64,000 bases of DNA from Cupriavidus laharis (GCF_914271435.1 NZ_CAJZAI010000002.1:372001-436000); one strand, 5' to 3'. Counted from the stretch's first letter, positions 17,485 through 26,703 are shown. Notes: a model not told the origin generated them from the letters alone. Numbers and translations are program-made.

Positions 17485-19896
17485 TCAGGTCCTCGCCAGC
17501 CCCAGTTCCCGGCACTGCTGCCAGACGTGGTATGCGTTGTGCGGCATGTTCATATGCGTGACGCCGAGGTGGCCGAAGGCATCCACCACCGCCGACGTGA
17601 AGCACGGGATCGAGCCCACGTGCGGCGACTCGGCCACGCCCTTGGCGCCGATCGGGTGGTGCGGCGACGGCGTCACGGTGTAGTCGGTCTCCCAGTGCGG
17701 CGTTTCCACGGCGGTCGGCACGAAGTAGTCGAGCAGCGTCGCGCCGAGCAGGTTGCCCGACTCGTCGTACGGCATCTCCTGCCCCATCGCCACCGCAAAG
17801 CCCTCGGTCAGTCCGCCGTGGATCTGCCCTTCGATGATCATCGGGTTGATGCGCGTGCCGCAGTCGTCCAGCGCGTAGAAGCGGCGCACACGTACCTCGC
17901 CGGTGTAGCGATTCACGTCGAGCACGCACAGGTAGACGCCGAACGGGAACGTGAAGTTGGGCGGATCGTAGTAGTCCACCGCCTCCAGGCCCATCTCCAT
18001 GCCCTCAGGCACGTTGTTGTACGCGGCCCAGGCCACCTCCTTCACGGACTTCGACTGGTCCGGCGAGCCCTTGAGCACGAAGCGGTCGAGGTCGAACTCC
18101 ACGTCATCGGGACTCGCCTCGAGCAGGTGCGCGGCAATGCGGCGCGCCTTCTCGCGGATCTTGCGCGCGGCACGCGCGACGGCAGCCCCTGCCACCGGCG
18201 TCGAGCGCGAGCCATAGGTGCCCAGCCCGTATGGCGCCGTGGCCGTGTCGCCCTCCTCCACCTGGATCTTCGATGCCGGGATGCCGGCCTCCGACGCGAT
18301 GATCTGCGCATACGTGGTCTGGTGCCCCTGGCCCTGCGTGATGGTGCCCATGCGCGCAATGGCCGAGCCGTCCGGGTGCACGCGGATCTCGCACGAATCG
18401 AACATGCCCACGCCCAGGATGTCGCACATCTTCGACGGCCCCGCGCCGACGATCTCGGTGAAGGTGCTCACACCGATGCCCATCAGCCATTCGGCGTCCG
18501 GGTCGGCACGACGCGCGGCCTGCTCGGCGAGCAGCGCCGGATAGTCCACGGCGGCCAGCACCTTGCGCAACGCGGTCTCATAGTCGCCGGAATCGTATTC
18601 GAGGCCCAGCGGCGTCGTGTACGGAAACTGTTCCCGGCGGATGAAGTTGCGCAGGCGCAGCTCGGTCTTGTCGATGCCGAGCTTCAGGGCGAGCACGTCC
18701 ATCATGCGCTCGATCAGGTAGACCGCCTCGGTCACGCGGAACGAGCAGCGGTAGGCGACGCCGCCCGGAAACTTGTTGGTGTAAACGCCGTCGACGCTGA
18801 CGAAGGCATTGGGGATCTGGTAGGACCCCGTGCAGACGTGGAACATGCCAGCCGGCCACTTGGTCGGGTCGGCGCACGCATCGAAAGCGCCGTGGTCGGC
18901 CACCACGTTCACGCGCAGCGCCTTCACCACGCCGTCGCGCGTCGCGGCAAGCTCGCCATGCATGTGGTAGTCGCGCGCAAAGGCGGTGGCGCTGAGGTTC
19001 TCCGAACGCGATTCGATCCATTTCACCGGCCGGCCCAGCACGATCGATGCAACGATCGAGGTCACATAGCCCGGATACACCCCGACCTTGTTGCCGAAGC
19101 CCCCGCCGATATCGGGCGAGATGATGCGGATCTTCGACTCCGGGATCGACGACAGCAGTCCCACCACCGTGCGCACGACATGCGGCGCCTGCGAGGTGAT
19201 ATAGACCGTCAGGTCGCCGCGCACCTTGTCGAACGACGCCACGCAGCCGCAGGTTTCGAGCGGACATGGATGCACGCGCGGATAGACGATGTCCTGGGCT
19301 ACGCTGACCTCCGCGGCGTCGAAAGCCCGGTCGGTCTTGTCCTTGTCGCCCATCTGCCACGTGAAGATGTGGTTCGGGTGCCGCCGCGCGCCGTGCGCGC
19401 CGACCGCTTTGTCGCGGATGTCTTCGCGGATGACTGGGGCGTCGGCGTCTAGCGCGTGCAGCGGGTCCACCAGCGCCGGCAGCTCTTCATAGTCGACCTC
19501 GACCAGCTCCGCCGCATCAGCGGCAATATAGCGGTCGTCGGCCACGACGAAGGCCACTTCCTGGTTCTGGAACGAGACCTTGCCATCGGCCAGCACGGCC
19601 TGCACGTCGCCGGCCAGCGTCGGCATCCAGTGCAGCTTGAGCGGCTTGAGGTCCTCCGCAGTCAGCACCGCATGCACGCCCGGCAACGCGAGTGCGCGCG
19701 AGGTGTCGATGCGGGTGATGCGCGCATGCGCGAACGGGCTGCGCACCATCGTGCCGAACAGCATGCCCGGCATGCGGATATCGTCGACATAGCTGCCCTT
19801 GCCCTGGATGAAGCGCGGGTCCTCGCGCCGCTTGCGCGAGCACCCCATGCCTTCCAGCGCGGCCAGCCGTTCCATACTGGTGTCCATATTGCCCAT
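17485..19896 (-). CDS. coxL: Form I carbon monoxide dehydrogenase large subunit
   Basis: 803 aa, the normal CoxL length. The molybdenum-copper catalytic subunit oxidises CO to CO2. The form I active-site loop VAYRCSFR is present at 18736-18759, with the copper-ligand cysteine as residue 384 (Cys388 in Oligotropha); form II proteins have AYRGAGR instead. Cofactor motifs include [29 protein letters not shown] and the C-terminal [13 protein letters not shown] carrying the catalytic Glu. ATG 19896 has a GGGGAG box. It lies 39 nt after coxS and is followed by coxG. Confidence 0.95.
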   Translation of the reverse strand: MGNMDTSMERLAALEGMGCSRKRREDPRFIQGKGSYVDDIRMPGMLFGTMVRSPFAHARITRIDTSRALALPGVHAVLTAEDLKPLKLHWMPTLAGDVQAVLADGKVSFQNQEVAFVVADDRYIAADAAELVEVDYEELPALVDPLHALDADAPVIREDIRDKAVGAHGARRHPNHIFTWQMGDKDKTDRAFDAAEVSVAQDIVYPRVHPCPLETCGCVASFDKVRGDLTVYITSQAPHVVRTVVGLLSSIPESKIRIISPDIGGGFGNKVGVYPGYVTSIVASIVLGRPVKWIESRSENLSATAFARDYHMHGELAATRDGVVKALRVNVVADHGAFDACADPTKWPAGMFHVCTGSYQIPNAFVSVDGVYTNKFPGGVAYRCSFRVTEAVYLIERMMDVLALKLGIDKTELRLRNFIRREQFPYTTPLGLEYDSGDYETALRKVLAAVDYPALLAEQAARRADPDAEWLMGIGVSTFTEIVGAGPSKMCDILGVGMFDSCEIRVHPDGSAIARMGTITQGQGHQTTYAQIIASEAGIPASKIQVEEGDTATAPYGLGTYGSRSTPVAGAAVARAARKIREKARRIAAHLLEASPDDVEFDLDRFVLKGSPDQSKSVKEVAWAAYNNVPEGMEMGLEAVDYYDPPNFTFPFGVYLCVLDVNRYTGEVRVRRFYALDDCGTRINPMIIEGQIHGGLTEGFAVAMGQEMPYDESGNLLGATLLDYFVPTAVETPHWETDYTVTPSPHHPIGAKGVAESPHVGSIPCFTSAVVDAFGHLGVTHMNMPHNAYHVWQQCRELGLART

Positions 19897-19935
19897 CGCT
19901 CGCTCCCCTTGGCAGTCTGGTGATGCGCGTCGCGC

Positions 19936-20454
19936 TCACTGCGCTGGTTCCAGCAGCGGATGCGAAGTCTCGACGGCTTCTCCCCGCAGCTTGCGGGCCG
20001 CGTACTGCACGGCCTTGACGATGTTCTGGTAGCCGGTACAGCGGCACAGGTTGCCGGCCATCCAGTAGCGGATCTCCTCCTCGCTCGGGTTGGGGTTCTC
20101 CTGCAGCAGGCGCCACGCGCGCATCAGCATGCCGGGCGTGCAGAAGCCGCATTGCAGCGCGTGCTCCTGCATGAAGGCTTCCTGCAGCGCATGCAGGTCA
20201 CCGCCCGCCGCCAGGCCTTCCACTGTCATGACCTGCGCACCCTGCGCCTGCACCGTGAGGATCGTGCAGGACTTCACCGACATGCCGTCCATGTCGACGG
20301 TGCAGGCCCCGCAATGCGACGTCTCGCAGCCGATATGCGGACCCGTGTGCTGGCACTTCTCGCGCAGCGTGTGGATCAGCAGCTCGCGCGGCTCGACCAC
20401 CACGTCCGCCGGCGTGCCGTTCAGCGTGAATGACACCATGACCTTTGCGCCCAT
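19936..20454 (-). CDS. coxS: Carbon monoxide dehydrogenase small [2Fe-2S] subunit
   Basis: 172 aa. Two [2Fe-2S] clusters: a plant-ferredoxin-type site [10 protein letters not shown] (with a further Cys in SVKSCT) and the helical site QCGFCTPGM plus CRCTGYQN. It passes electrons from the molybdenum site of CoxL to FAD in CoxM. ATG 20454 has GGAGGA 5 nt upstream; an alternative ATG at 20496 overlaps the coxM stop by 4 nt and would add 14 residues. Second gene of the operon. Confidence 0.93.
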   Translation of the reverse strand: MGAKVMVSFTLNGTPADVVVEPRELLIHTLREKCQHTGPHIGCETSHCGACTVDMDGMSVKSCTILTVQAQGAQVMTVEGLAAGGDLHALQEAFMQEHALQCGFCTPGMLMRAWRLLQENPNPSEEEIRYWMAGNLCRCTGYQNIVKAVQYAARKLRGEAVETSHPLLEPAQ

Positions 20455-20492
20455 CTTGTCCTCCGCCTGTCGTCTGTTGTCGACCTGCACGC

Positions 20493-21356
20493 TCATGCCG
20501 CGCGCGACAGCGCCGTATGCAACGCGCGCCGCACCATCTCCCCGGCCATCGCGCGCTTGTACGCCTCGTCTCCGCGCAGGTCCTCGCCGGGTTCGCACTG
20601 GTCCATGACCAGGCGTGCCGCCTCGTTGATCGCGGCGTCGTCCAGTGCCTTGCCCTGCAGGTGCTGCTCCGCAGCCGTGGCGCGGAACGCCGTCGGCGCG
20701 ACATTGGTCATGGCGATGCGCACCATCGCCACGGTTCCGGTCTGCATGCGCAGCATCACCGCAGCCGCGGCGGTAGCAAAGTCGCCGGTCTTGCGCTTGA
20801 GCTTGGCGTAGCAGTAGCCGGTGCCGGGCGCGGGAACGGCGATGCGGATCTCGCGCAGGATTTCGCCCGGTTCCAGCAACGTCTGGAACGTGCCAATGAA
20901 ATACCCGTCAGCCGGCACCACGCGTTCGCCCTGCGGCCCGGCCAGCACGAACGACGCGTCGAGCGCGAGCATCAGCGCGGGATGGTCGTTGCCCGGGTCC
21001 GCGTGCGAGATGTCGCCGCCGATGGTGCCGCGGTAGCGCACCTGGGGGTCGGAGATCTGCCGCGCACCTTCCACCAGCAGCGGGCATTTCTGCTGCAGCA
21101 GCGTCGACGCGATCAGGTCATGCTCGGTCGTCATGGCGCCGATGCGCAACTCCGTGCCTGCTTCGCTGATGCCCTTGAGTTCCGCGAGCGATCCCATGTC
21201 GATCAGGTGCGCGGGTGCGGCAAAGCGCAGCTTCATCATGGGCAGCAGACTGTGGCCGCCGGCGAGCAGGCGCGCCTCGTCGCCGTACTGGCCGAGCAGC
21301 CTGAGCGCCTCCGGCAGGTCGGCCGGACGGTGGTAGTCAAACGGACGGGGGATCAT
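20493..21356 (-). CDS. coxM: Carbon monoxide dehydrogenase medium FAD subunit
   Basis: 287 aa. FAD-binding motifs of CoxM are both present: [13 protein letters not shown] (about 32-44) and [14 protein letters not shown] (about 110-123). FAD receives electrons from CoxS and hands them to the quinone pool. ATG 21356 has a near-perfect AAGGAGG ribosome-binding site. First gene of the operon; 342 nt separate it from the divergent rcoM gene. Confidence 0.93.
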   Translation of the reverse strand: MIPRPFDYHRPADLPEALRLLGQYGDEARLLAGGHSLLPMMKLRFAAPAHLIDMGSLAELKGISEAGTELRIGAMTTEHDLIASTLLQQKCPLLVEGARQISDPQVRYRGTIGGDISHADPGNDHPALMLALDASFVLAGPQGERVVPADGYFIGTFQTLLEPGEILREIRIAVPAPGTGYCYAKLKRKTGDFATAAAAVMLRMQTGTVAMVRIAMTNVAPTAFRATAAEQHLQGKALDDAAINEAARLVMDQCEPGEDLRGDEAYKRAMAGEMVRRALHTALSRAA

Positions 21357-21439
21357 CTGGCCTCCTTGTACGGTCAGGCCAACCGGAGTCGTATTGCGGT
21401 ATTGCGCCAGCGCTGTGCGCAGCATTTCATAACGCGCCG

Positions 21440-21506
21440 CAGCAATTCAAACCGCATTTCCTCAATGGCGGGATTGGCGCGCAAACGGCGGGAAACGGTG
21501 CGTGAA
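21440..21506 (-). promoter_or_regulatory. Phased TTnnnG direct repeats, candidate RcoM binding sites
   Basis: Reading on the coxM strand, four TTnnnG elements lie at 21506-21501 (TTCACG), 21485-21480 (TTTGCG), 21465-21460 (TTGAGG) and 21445-21440 (TTGCTG), spaced 21, 20 and 20 nt, 84 to 150 nt upstream of the coxM start codon. RcoM is described as needing a triplet of TTnnnG direct repeats at such spacing. A fifth match (21494-21489) is out of phase. Remaining parts of the 342-nt gap (21357-21698) show no further clear signal. Confidence 0.6.
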
Positions 21507-21698
21507 CATCACCCGTGGCGCTGCGAAGCGCTTCGCGGCACGTGGCACTGGCCTGTACCTAAGACCGCATCGCGCAGCCGTGGTTGCGGCGCGCCTGAGG
21601 CGTTCGCCGGCGCACGGAGCGGGCCTTGCAGGGGGTGTCGAAAAGTCGTACAAAGGACGCTCCCCACCCCGCTCGCCATGCCGAACAGGAGATATCCG

Positions 21699-22487
21699 GT
21701 GGACGTACTGGATTCCTTCGTCGTATCAGGCGAAAACCGCCGCAATGAGACGTTCCAGCACAAGCTGGAGCAGTTCAACCCGGGCATGGTCTGGCTCGAC
21801 GTCCACGGTCACGTGACGGCCTTCAACGACGTCGCCCTGCAGATTCTGGGGCCTGCGGCCGAGCAATCGCTGGGCGTGCGGCAGACCGACCTGATCGGCA
21901 TCGACGTCCTGCGCCTGCATCCCGAAAAGAGCCGCGACAAGCTGCGCTTCCTGCTCGAGACAGCGCAAGGCGGCACCTGCCCCGTCAAGTCGCCGCCGCC
22001 GGTCGCCATGATGATCAACATCCCCGACCGGGTGCTGATGATCAAGGTGTCGAAGATGGTAGGCGCGCAGGGAATCTGCGGGACCTGCATGATCTTCTAC
22101 GACCTGACCGACATCACCACCGAACCGGCCGGCGCCACGCCCGCGCCACGGCGGCTGTTCAAGATTCCGGTGTACCGGCAGAACCGGGTGATGCTGGTGG
22201 ACCTGAAAGAGATCGTGCGTTTCCAGGGGGATGGGCATTACACCACCATCGTCACGCAGGACGCTCGCTACCTTTCGAATCTTTCGCTGACTGACCTGGA
22301 ACTGCGGCTGGACGGCAGCCAGTACTTCCGCGTCCATCGCAGCCATATCGTCAATCTTCCCTACGCTGTCGAACTGGTGAAAGCCGATGAAGGGGTACAC
22401 CTGATCATGGCGGACAGTGAGCGTACCGCAGTACCAGTCAGTCGCTCGCGAGCGGGGCAACTGAAAGAGCGACTGGGGGTAATTTGA
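21699..22487 (+). CDS. rcoM: RcoM heme-PAS/LytTR carbon monoxide-responsive regulator
   Basis: 262 aa single-component CO sensor. From GTG 21699 (AGGAG box 8 nt ahead), residues about 20-130 form a PAS domain; the heme ligands known for RcoM fall at the same numbers: His74 (LRLHPEKS), Cys94 (GTCPVKS) and Met104 (PPVAMMIN). Residues about 160-260 are a LytTR DNA-binding domain (VRFQGDGHYTTIVT, YFRVHRSHIVNL). The ferrous heme binds CO and the protein then activates cox transcription. It is divergent from coxMSLGDEF-mocA, as expected. The longer frame upstream (from 20445) is an artefact antisense to coxM. Confidence 0.95.
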   Translation: MDVLDSFVVSGENRRNETFQHKLEQFNPGMVWLDVHGHVTAFNDVALQILGPAAEQSLGVRQTDLIGIDVLRLHPEKSRDKLRFLLETAQGGTCPVKSPPPVAMMINIPDRVLMIKVSKMVGAQGICGTCMIFYDLTDITTEPAGATPAPRRLFKIPVYRQNRVMLVDLKEIVRFQGDGHYTTIVTQDARYLSNLSLTDLELRLDGSQYFRVHRSHIVNLPYAVELVKADEGVHLIMADSERTAVPVSRSRAGQLKERLGVI

Positions 22488-22514
22488 ATTCCCGAAAAAA
22501 GCATTGGAAGCGAC

Positions 22515-22533
22515 TCGCCGGCTACGCCGGCGA
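22515..22533. terminator. Hairpin between convergent rcoM and SDR genes
   Basis: TCGCCGGC, loop TAC, GCCGGCGA: a perfect 8-bp GC-rich hairpin 27 nt after rcoM. No T tract follows, so it is at most a weak or bidirectional terminator. Confidence 0.4.
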
Positions 22534-22587
22534 AACAGCCGCGCCCGCCAGGCACGAGGAGCCTAAGGAAACCCAGCCCCAAAACCC

Positions 22588-23298
22588 TCAACTCAATCCA
22601 TCCAACACCCAATGCTGCCCATGCACCACCCCAGCCCCATCTGACGCCAGCATGGCAATCATCCGCGCCGCCGCCCCCGTCGACACCCACACGGACGGAT
22701 CCGTCCCAGGCATATCCCGCCGGTTAGCCGGCGTATCCAGCACCCCGGGCGCAATGCTGTTGACATTCACCCCAGCCCCCCGCACCTCGCGAGACAGGCT
22801 TTCGACAAGCCGCTGCAGCGCACTCTTGGACGCGCAGTAAGCCCCCATGGACGCGACACCTGCCGACGCACTGCGCGCCGTCACGGCGACGACCTTGCCA
22901 CTGCCGCGCGCCAGCATTCCAGGAATGAACGGCCGCGTGACGGCAATGAACGACCACGCGTTCAGGTCCATCATCCGCATCCATGACTCGCGGCTGATGT
23001 CGTGCGTGGCCTCTCCCATCTCAAAGCCGCCGGCCACGTGGACCACGACATCCACTGCGCCGAACTTGCCCAGGATCTCCGCGCCGACCCGGGCCATGGC
23101 GGTCTCGGACGTGACATCGGCTTCGCGCAGCAGCATGTCCCCATCCGCCTCCGGGTGGGCAAAGACGCTCTGCAGATGCTGCAGCTTGTGGTCGATCAGG
23201 GCCAGGCGGCAGCCTTCTCCCGCGAAACGGCTGGCCACAGCGCGGCCCAGGGCGCCAGCGGCGCCGGTGATCACGACATGACGAACGGCGGCTTCCAT
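22588..23298 (-). CDS. Short-chain dehydrogenase/reductase
   Basis: 236 aa classical SDR. Dinucleotide-binding TGAAGALGRAVA (about 9-20), HVAGG in place of NNAG, catalytic Ser region TARSAS and active-site YCASK (GAYCASKSALQRL). It probably oxidises or reduces an alcohol/ketone with NAD(P); substrate unknown. ATG 23298 follows AGGAG; the longer frame to 23334 is not needed. It is divergent from the transporter at 23364 and convergent with rcoM. Confidence 0.88.
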   Translation of the reverse strand: MEAAVRHVVITGAAGALGRAVASRFAGEGCRLALIDHKLQHLQSVFAHPEADGDMLLREADVTSETAMARVGAEILGKFGAVDVVVHVAGGFEMGEATHDISRESWMRMMDLNAWSFIAVTRPFIPGMLARGSGKVVAVTARSASAGVASMGAYCASKSALQRLVESLSREVRGAGVNVNSIAPGVLDTPANRRDMPGTDPSVWVSTGAAARMIAMLASDGAGVVHGQHWVLDGLS

Positions 23299-23363
23299 CT
23301 TCTCGCTCCTGTAGCAAAGGACTGACTCCACCATAGGCGGGCGGCGCGGAAAGGGAAATCCGG

Positions 23364-24338
23364 ATGTCGTCCGAACTGTACAGAGCGGAATCCATTCACC
23401 CGTCTATGGCGCCCGGCGCGCGCATGGGCCAAGATGCGGCTGCATCACCCAACCAGGATCTCCAATTGCCTCTGACCCGCCTGCGGCAAAGCGCCACCCT
23501 TCTCGCCGTCGTGGCGCTGACCGGCTCGATGGCCTCCCTGTGCATCGGCACCTCGTTTGCCAAGACGCTTTTCTCCGCGCTGGGGGCGCAGGGCACCACG
23601 GCGTTGCGCGTGGGCTTTTCGGCGCTGATCCTGCTCGCCGTGTGGCGGCCATGGCGGATACCGCTGTCCGCGGCCAATGCCCGGGCCATCGCGCTGTATG
23701 GCGCCGCGCTGGGCGCGACCAACCTGCTGTTCTATATGTCGCTGCGCACCATTCCGCTCGGACTGGCGATTGCCGTTGAATTCACCGGCCCGCTCACCGT
23801 GGCGGTGCTGTCGTCGCGGCGCGCCATCGATTTCCTGTGGATCGCGTTCGCCGTCACTGGCCTGCTGTTGCTGCTGCCGCTGGGCGAGGCCTCCACCCAT
23901 CTGGACCCCGTCGGCATCGGCTTTGCGCTGGCAGCGGGAGTCGGCTGGGCGCTCTACATCATCTTCGGCCAGCGCGCCGGCAACGCGCACGGCGGCCAGG
24001 CGACCTCGCTCGGCCTGACCATGGCGGCACTGGTGGTGCTGCCGTTCGGGCTGGCCCACGCCGGCACGGCCATGTTCAGCCCGCCGCTGCTGCTCGCCGG
24101 GCTGGCCGTGGGCGTGCTGTCCAGCGCCATTCCCTACTCGCTGGAAATGGTGGCGCTCAAGCGCCTGCCGCGGCGCACCTTCGGCATCCTGCTCAGCATG
24201 GAGCCCGCCATGGGCGCGCTGGCCGGCCTGGTGTTCCTGCATGAGCAGCTCAGCATGATCCAGTGGCTGGCGATCGCCAGCATCATCGTGGCCTCGATTG
24301 GTTGCACGGCCACCGCGCGCGGCAAGCCCGCCGCCTGA
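23364..24338 (+). CDS. EamA/RhtA-like amino acid exporter
   Basis: 324 aa, ten hydrophobic segments in two EamA repeats (about 45-165 and 180-310). Its closest recognisable relative is RhtA, the threonine/homoserine exporter: LCIGTSFAKTLFSALGAQGTTALRV near the start (seen as GTSFAKTLF and GTTALRVGFSALIL), GLAIAVEFTGPL, and GILLSMEPAMGALAGL near the end. Inner membrane. An AAGGGAAA box lies ahead of ATG 23364, although the first 40 residues are poorly conserved and a later start (ATG at 23424) is possible. Confidence 0.82.
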   Translation: MSSELYRAESIHPSMAPGARMGQDAAASPNQDLQLPLTRLRQSATLLAVVALTGSMASLCIGTSFAKTLFSALGAQGTTALRVGFSALILLAVWRPWRIPLSAANARAIALYGAALGATNLLFYMSLRTIPLGLAIAVEFTGPLTVAVLSSRRAIDFLWIAFAVTGLLLLLPLGEASTHLDPVGIGFALAAGVGWALYIIFGQRAGNAHGGQATSLGLTMAALVVLPFGLAHAGTAMFSPPLLLAGLAVGVLSSAIPYSLEMVALKRLPRRTFGILLSMEPAMGALAGLVFLHEQLSMIQWLAIASIIVASIGCTATARGKPAA

Positions 24339-24494
24339 TCCACGCTGCGGGCCAGGCCGATCGCTTCAGCCACGATGGCCGGCCATTCATGGTTTTCCCT
24401 CTGTGCTCCACGCTTGACTGAACCCAGGCCGGGCTCCAAATTGGACCGCGCGGTACAAATACCAGCGTTCAAAAAAATACAGGAGACAGAAAGC

Positions 24495-25472
24495 ATGCAA
24501 ACCATCAAGGTGGCACTGGCAGCATTCGGACTCATGACCGGCCTCTGTTCGATTGCCGCGGCGCAGACGTGGCCGGGCAAGCCCATCACCATGGTGCTGC
24601 CGTTCCCCGCCGGCGGTTCGGCCGATGTCGTGGGACGCGCCATGGCCGACGAAATGGGCAAGCGCCTGGGCCAGCCCGTGGTCGTGGAGAACCGTGCCGG
24701 CGCCAGCGGCATCGTGGGCGCCAGCTATGTCGCCAAGGCGCCCGCCGACGGGTACACCGTGATGTTCACCACCACGCTGCCGATCATGACCAACCAGTTC
24801 GTGTACGCGAAACTGCCCTACGATCCGCGCAAGGACTTTGCGCTGATCTCGCAGGTTGCCACGGGCCAGCTGGTCATGGCAGTACACCCATCCGTGCAGG
24901 CGAAGAGCGTGAAGGAATTTGTCGCCTGGGCGCAGCAGCACAAGGGCAAGGTCAACTACGGCTCCTGGGGCGTGGGCTCGGCCGCGCACCTGATGGGCGC
25001 CTTCATGAGCAACAGCCGCGGCATGGAGATGAGCCACATCGCCTACAAGGGCGAGGCGCCCATGCTGCAGGACCTGATCGGCGGACAGGTACAGATGGCG
25101 ATCGGATCGTATATGTCGATCAAGCCCTATCTGGAGTCCGGCAAGCTGCGCGCGCTCGCCGTGACCGGCGACAAGCGTATCGGCGGCATCGCGGACGTGC
25201 CAACGTTCCAGCAGGCCGGGCTGAGCGAGCCGGAATTCCGGCCGGTCGGCTGGCTCGTGCTCATAGCGCCGGCGGCAACGCCGGCGCCGGTGCTCGCCCG
25301 GCTGGAGAAGGAAGCCATCGCGGCCGCCAATACCACGGCCGTCAAGGCACGCCTGCAGGTGGCCGGGCTGGAAGCCATGGGCACGACCTCGGCCCGTTTC
25401 CGCGAGGACTACCAGGCATCCATGCCGGTGCTGGAACACGTGGTAAAGGTAGCCGGCGCGCGCGTCGAGTAG
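24495..25472 (+). CDS. Bug-family periplasmic substrate-binding receptor
   Basis: 325 aa. Signal peptide ending in IAAAQ, then the Bug/TctC fold: WPGKPITMVLPFPAGGSADV, VVENRAGASGIVGA, ADGYTVMFT, LPYDPRKDF and GKLRALAVTGDKR. These receptors bind carboxylates (citrate, lactate, aromatic acids) for tripartite tricarboxylate transport or signalling. No TctA/TctB genes are beside it, as is usual for orphan Bug receptors in Burkholderiales. ATG 24495 follows AGGAGACAG. Confidence 0.93.
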   Translation: MQTIKVALAAFGLMTGLCSIAAAQTWPGKPITMVLPFPAGGSADVVGRAMADEMGKRLGQPVVVENRAGASGIVGASYVAKAPADGYTVMFTTTLPIMTNQFVYAKLPYDPRKDFALISQVATGQLVMAVHPSVQAKSVKEFVAWAQQHKGKVNYGSWGVGSAAHLMGAFMSNSRGMEMSHIAYKGEAPMLQDLIGGQVQMAIGSYMSIKPYLESGKLRALAVTGDKRIGGIADVPTFQQAGLSEPEFRPVGWLVLIAPAATPAPVLARLEKEAIAAANTTAVKARLQVAGLEAMGTTSARFREDYQASMPVLEHVVKVAGARVE

Positions 25473-25493
25473 TGGGAGCTGAGCACGCCAGCT

Positions 25494-26093
25494 TCAGCGG
25501 GCACCGAACCAACCGGCCGGCAGCCGCGTGACGGTGTCCGCGCCGGCTGTCCCGAACGCGAGCGTGGCCTCATGCAGGAAGCTGTCTTCCGGATTGCGCC
25601 GGCAACTGAAGCCCAGATCGCGCAGGATGGCCAGCATGCGGCGGTTCTCGCTGAGCACGTCGCCGCGCATGCGGCGCATCCCGGCGGCCTGCGCCAGTTG
25701 CAGCAGCCGGCCTATCACGCGCCTGCCAAGGCCCTGGCCTTGCCAGGCATCGGCCACGACCACGGCGAATTCCGCCGTGCCGTGGCCCGTCACCACGAAC
25801 TGCCCGTTGGCGACCACCGCTTCGGCACCCCCATCGGCGGCTGGAGCCGTCACCACCAGGGCCATGCCCCTCGCGCCGGGCGCAACCAGCGCTTCGACAA
25901 CCTCATCGGCCACGCGGCCGCCCGTCAGGAAGCGGAAGTAGCGGCTCTCACGCGACAGGCCTTCGACCATGCCGCGTACCGCCGCGCCATCCTCCGCTTG
26001 CGCCGCGCGCAAAGTCACCTGCTCACCACGCCGCAGCGTCCAGTTCTCATTGCCGAGCAGCCGTGACGCCCGCCAATCCTGACCATGTTCCAT
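25494..26093 (-). CDS. GNAT family N-acetyltransferase
   Basis: 199 aa. The GNAT fold is seen from about residue 25: TLRAAQAEDGAAVRGMVEGLS, the acetyl-CoA-binding motif A VVVADAWQGQGLGRRVIGRLL (QGQGLG pyrophosphate loop) and motif B SENRRMLAILRDLGF. It resembles the single acetyltransferase domain of protein-lysine acetyltransferases, but the substrate is unknown. It is divergent from the HxlR regulator gene, with paired palindromes between them. Confidence 0.85.
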   Translation of the reverse strand: MEHGQDWRASRLLGNENWTLRRGEQVTLRAAQAEDGAAVRGMVEGLSRESRYFRFLTGGRVADEVVEALVAPGARGMALVVTAPAADGGAEAVVANGQFVVTGHGTAEFAVVVADAWQGQGLGRRVIGRLLQLAQAAGMRRMRGDVLSENRRMLAILRDLGFSCRRNPEDSFLHEATLAFGTAGADTVTRLPAGWFGAR

Positions 26094-26106
26094 GCATCGC
26101 CGCCAC

Positions 26107-26167
26107 CTGACTTCATTATTTGTAGTCAGAGTATAGGCAAACAGCTGACTTTTGCAAATGAAGTCAG
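26107..26167. promoter_or_regulatory. Paired CTGACT palindromes, candidate HxlR operator
   Basis: Four half-sites make two inverted repeats: CTGACT (26107-26112) with AGTCAG (26124-26129), and CTGACTT (26145-26151) with AAGTCAG (26161-26167, 9-nt spacer). Their centres are 38 nt apart. The outer arms also match as a perfect 11-bp inverted repeat (26107-26117 and 26157-26167). The AT-rich block lies between the divergent GNAT and hxlR genes and covers the probable promoters of both. Confidence 0.6.
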
Positions 26168-26187
26168 CATGCTATGCTCAGTGCATC

Positions 26188-26655
26188 ATGAAAGCCACGG
26201 CCCCTGACCTTCGCGACTGTTCGATCGCCTCCACCCTCTCGCTGATCGGCGAGAAGTGGACGATCCTGATCCTGCGCGACATCTTCCAGGGCGTCAGCCG
26301 CTTTGATGACTTCCTGCGCCGGCTGGAATGCTCCCCAGCCGTGCTCTCGGCCCGCCTGAAGATGCTGACCGAGGCCGGCCTGCTGCGCCGGGTCGGGTAC
26401 AAGGAGCCGGGCGAGCGCGAGCGCTTCGAGTACCGGCCAACCCGCGCCGCGGTGGAACTGCTGCCGGTGCTGGTCGGGCTGATGCAATGGGGCGACCGCC
26501 ACCTGGCGGCCGACGGCACCGGCCCGGTGGAAATCCGCTCGCGCCGCAACGGCCAGCGCGTCAGCGCGGCGCTGGTGGATGAAGACGGCCAGGCGGTGTC
26601 GCCATCCGACATGGCCGTCATACAGCTCACGCCGCCGGGCGCGCCACAAGACTGA
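26188..26655 (+). CDS. HxlR family transcriptional regulator
   Basis: 155 aa from ATG 26188. The HxlR winged helix is shown by DCSIASTLSLIGEKWTILILRDIF (recognised as CSIASTL and GEKWTILILRD), GVSRFDDFLRRL, SPAVLSARLKMLTEAGLL and the wing YRPTRAAVELLPVL. Such proteins often respond to electrophiles or quinones and usually repress a divergent gene, here the GNAT gene. A longer frame with TTG at 26152 runs through the palindrome and is considered unlikely. No strong ribosome-binding site is visible. Confidence 0.88.
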   Translation: MKATAPDLRDCSIASTLSLIGEKWTILILRDIFQGVSRFDDFLRRLECSPAVLSARLKMLTEAGLLRRVGYKEPGERERFEYRPTRAAVELLPVLVGLMQWGDRHLAADGTGPVEIRSRRNGQRVSAALVDEDGQAVSPSDMAVIQLTPPGAPQD

Positions 26656-26688
26656 TCCACAGCCGGCACCGCAGCGATACATTGCATC

Positions 26689-26703
26689 GCACCATGACTG
26701 TGC
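26689..26703. promoter_or_regulatory. NtrC-like enhancer site
   Basis: GCACCATGACTGTGC fits the NtrC pattern GCAC-N7-GTGC. It lies about 120-134 nt upstream of the predicted sigma-54 start site, a normal enhancer distance. Only one good copy was found; the site at 26731 keeps just the left half. Confidence 0.5.

Noticed and set aside
16777..19452. 891-codon open frame on the + strand across coxG and coxL
   Set aside because: Antisense mirror of coxL with His/Arg/Val-rich translation and no ribosome-binding site or family match.
20445..21698. Long upstream extension of the rcoM frame
   Set aside because: It is antisense to coxM; only the GTG at 21699 has a ribosome-binding site and gives heme ligands at the known RcoM residue numbers.
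26152..26187. TTG-initiated extension of the HxlR protein
   Set aside because: The extension would be encoded by the operator palindrome and family members begin close to the CSIA motif; ATG 26188 is preferred.
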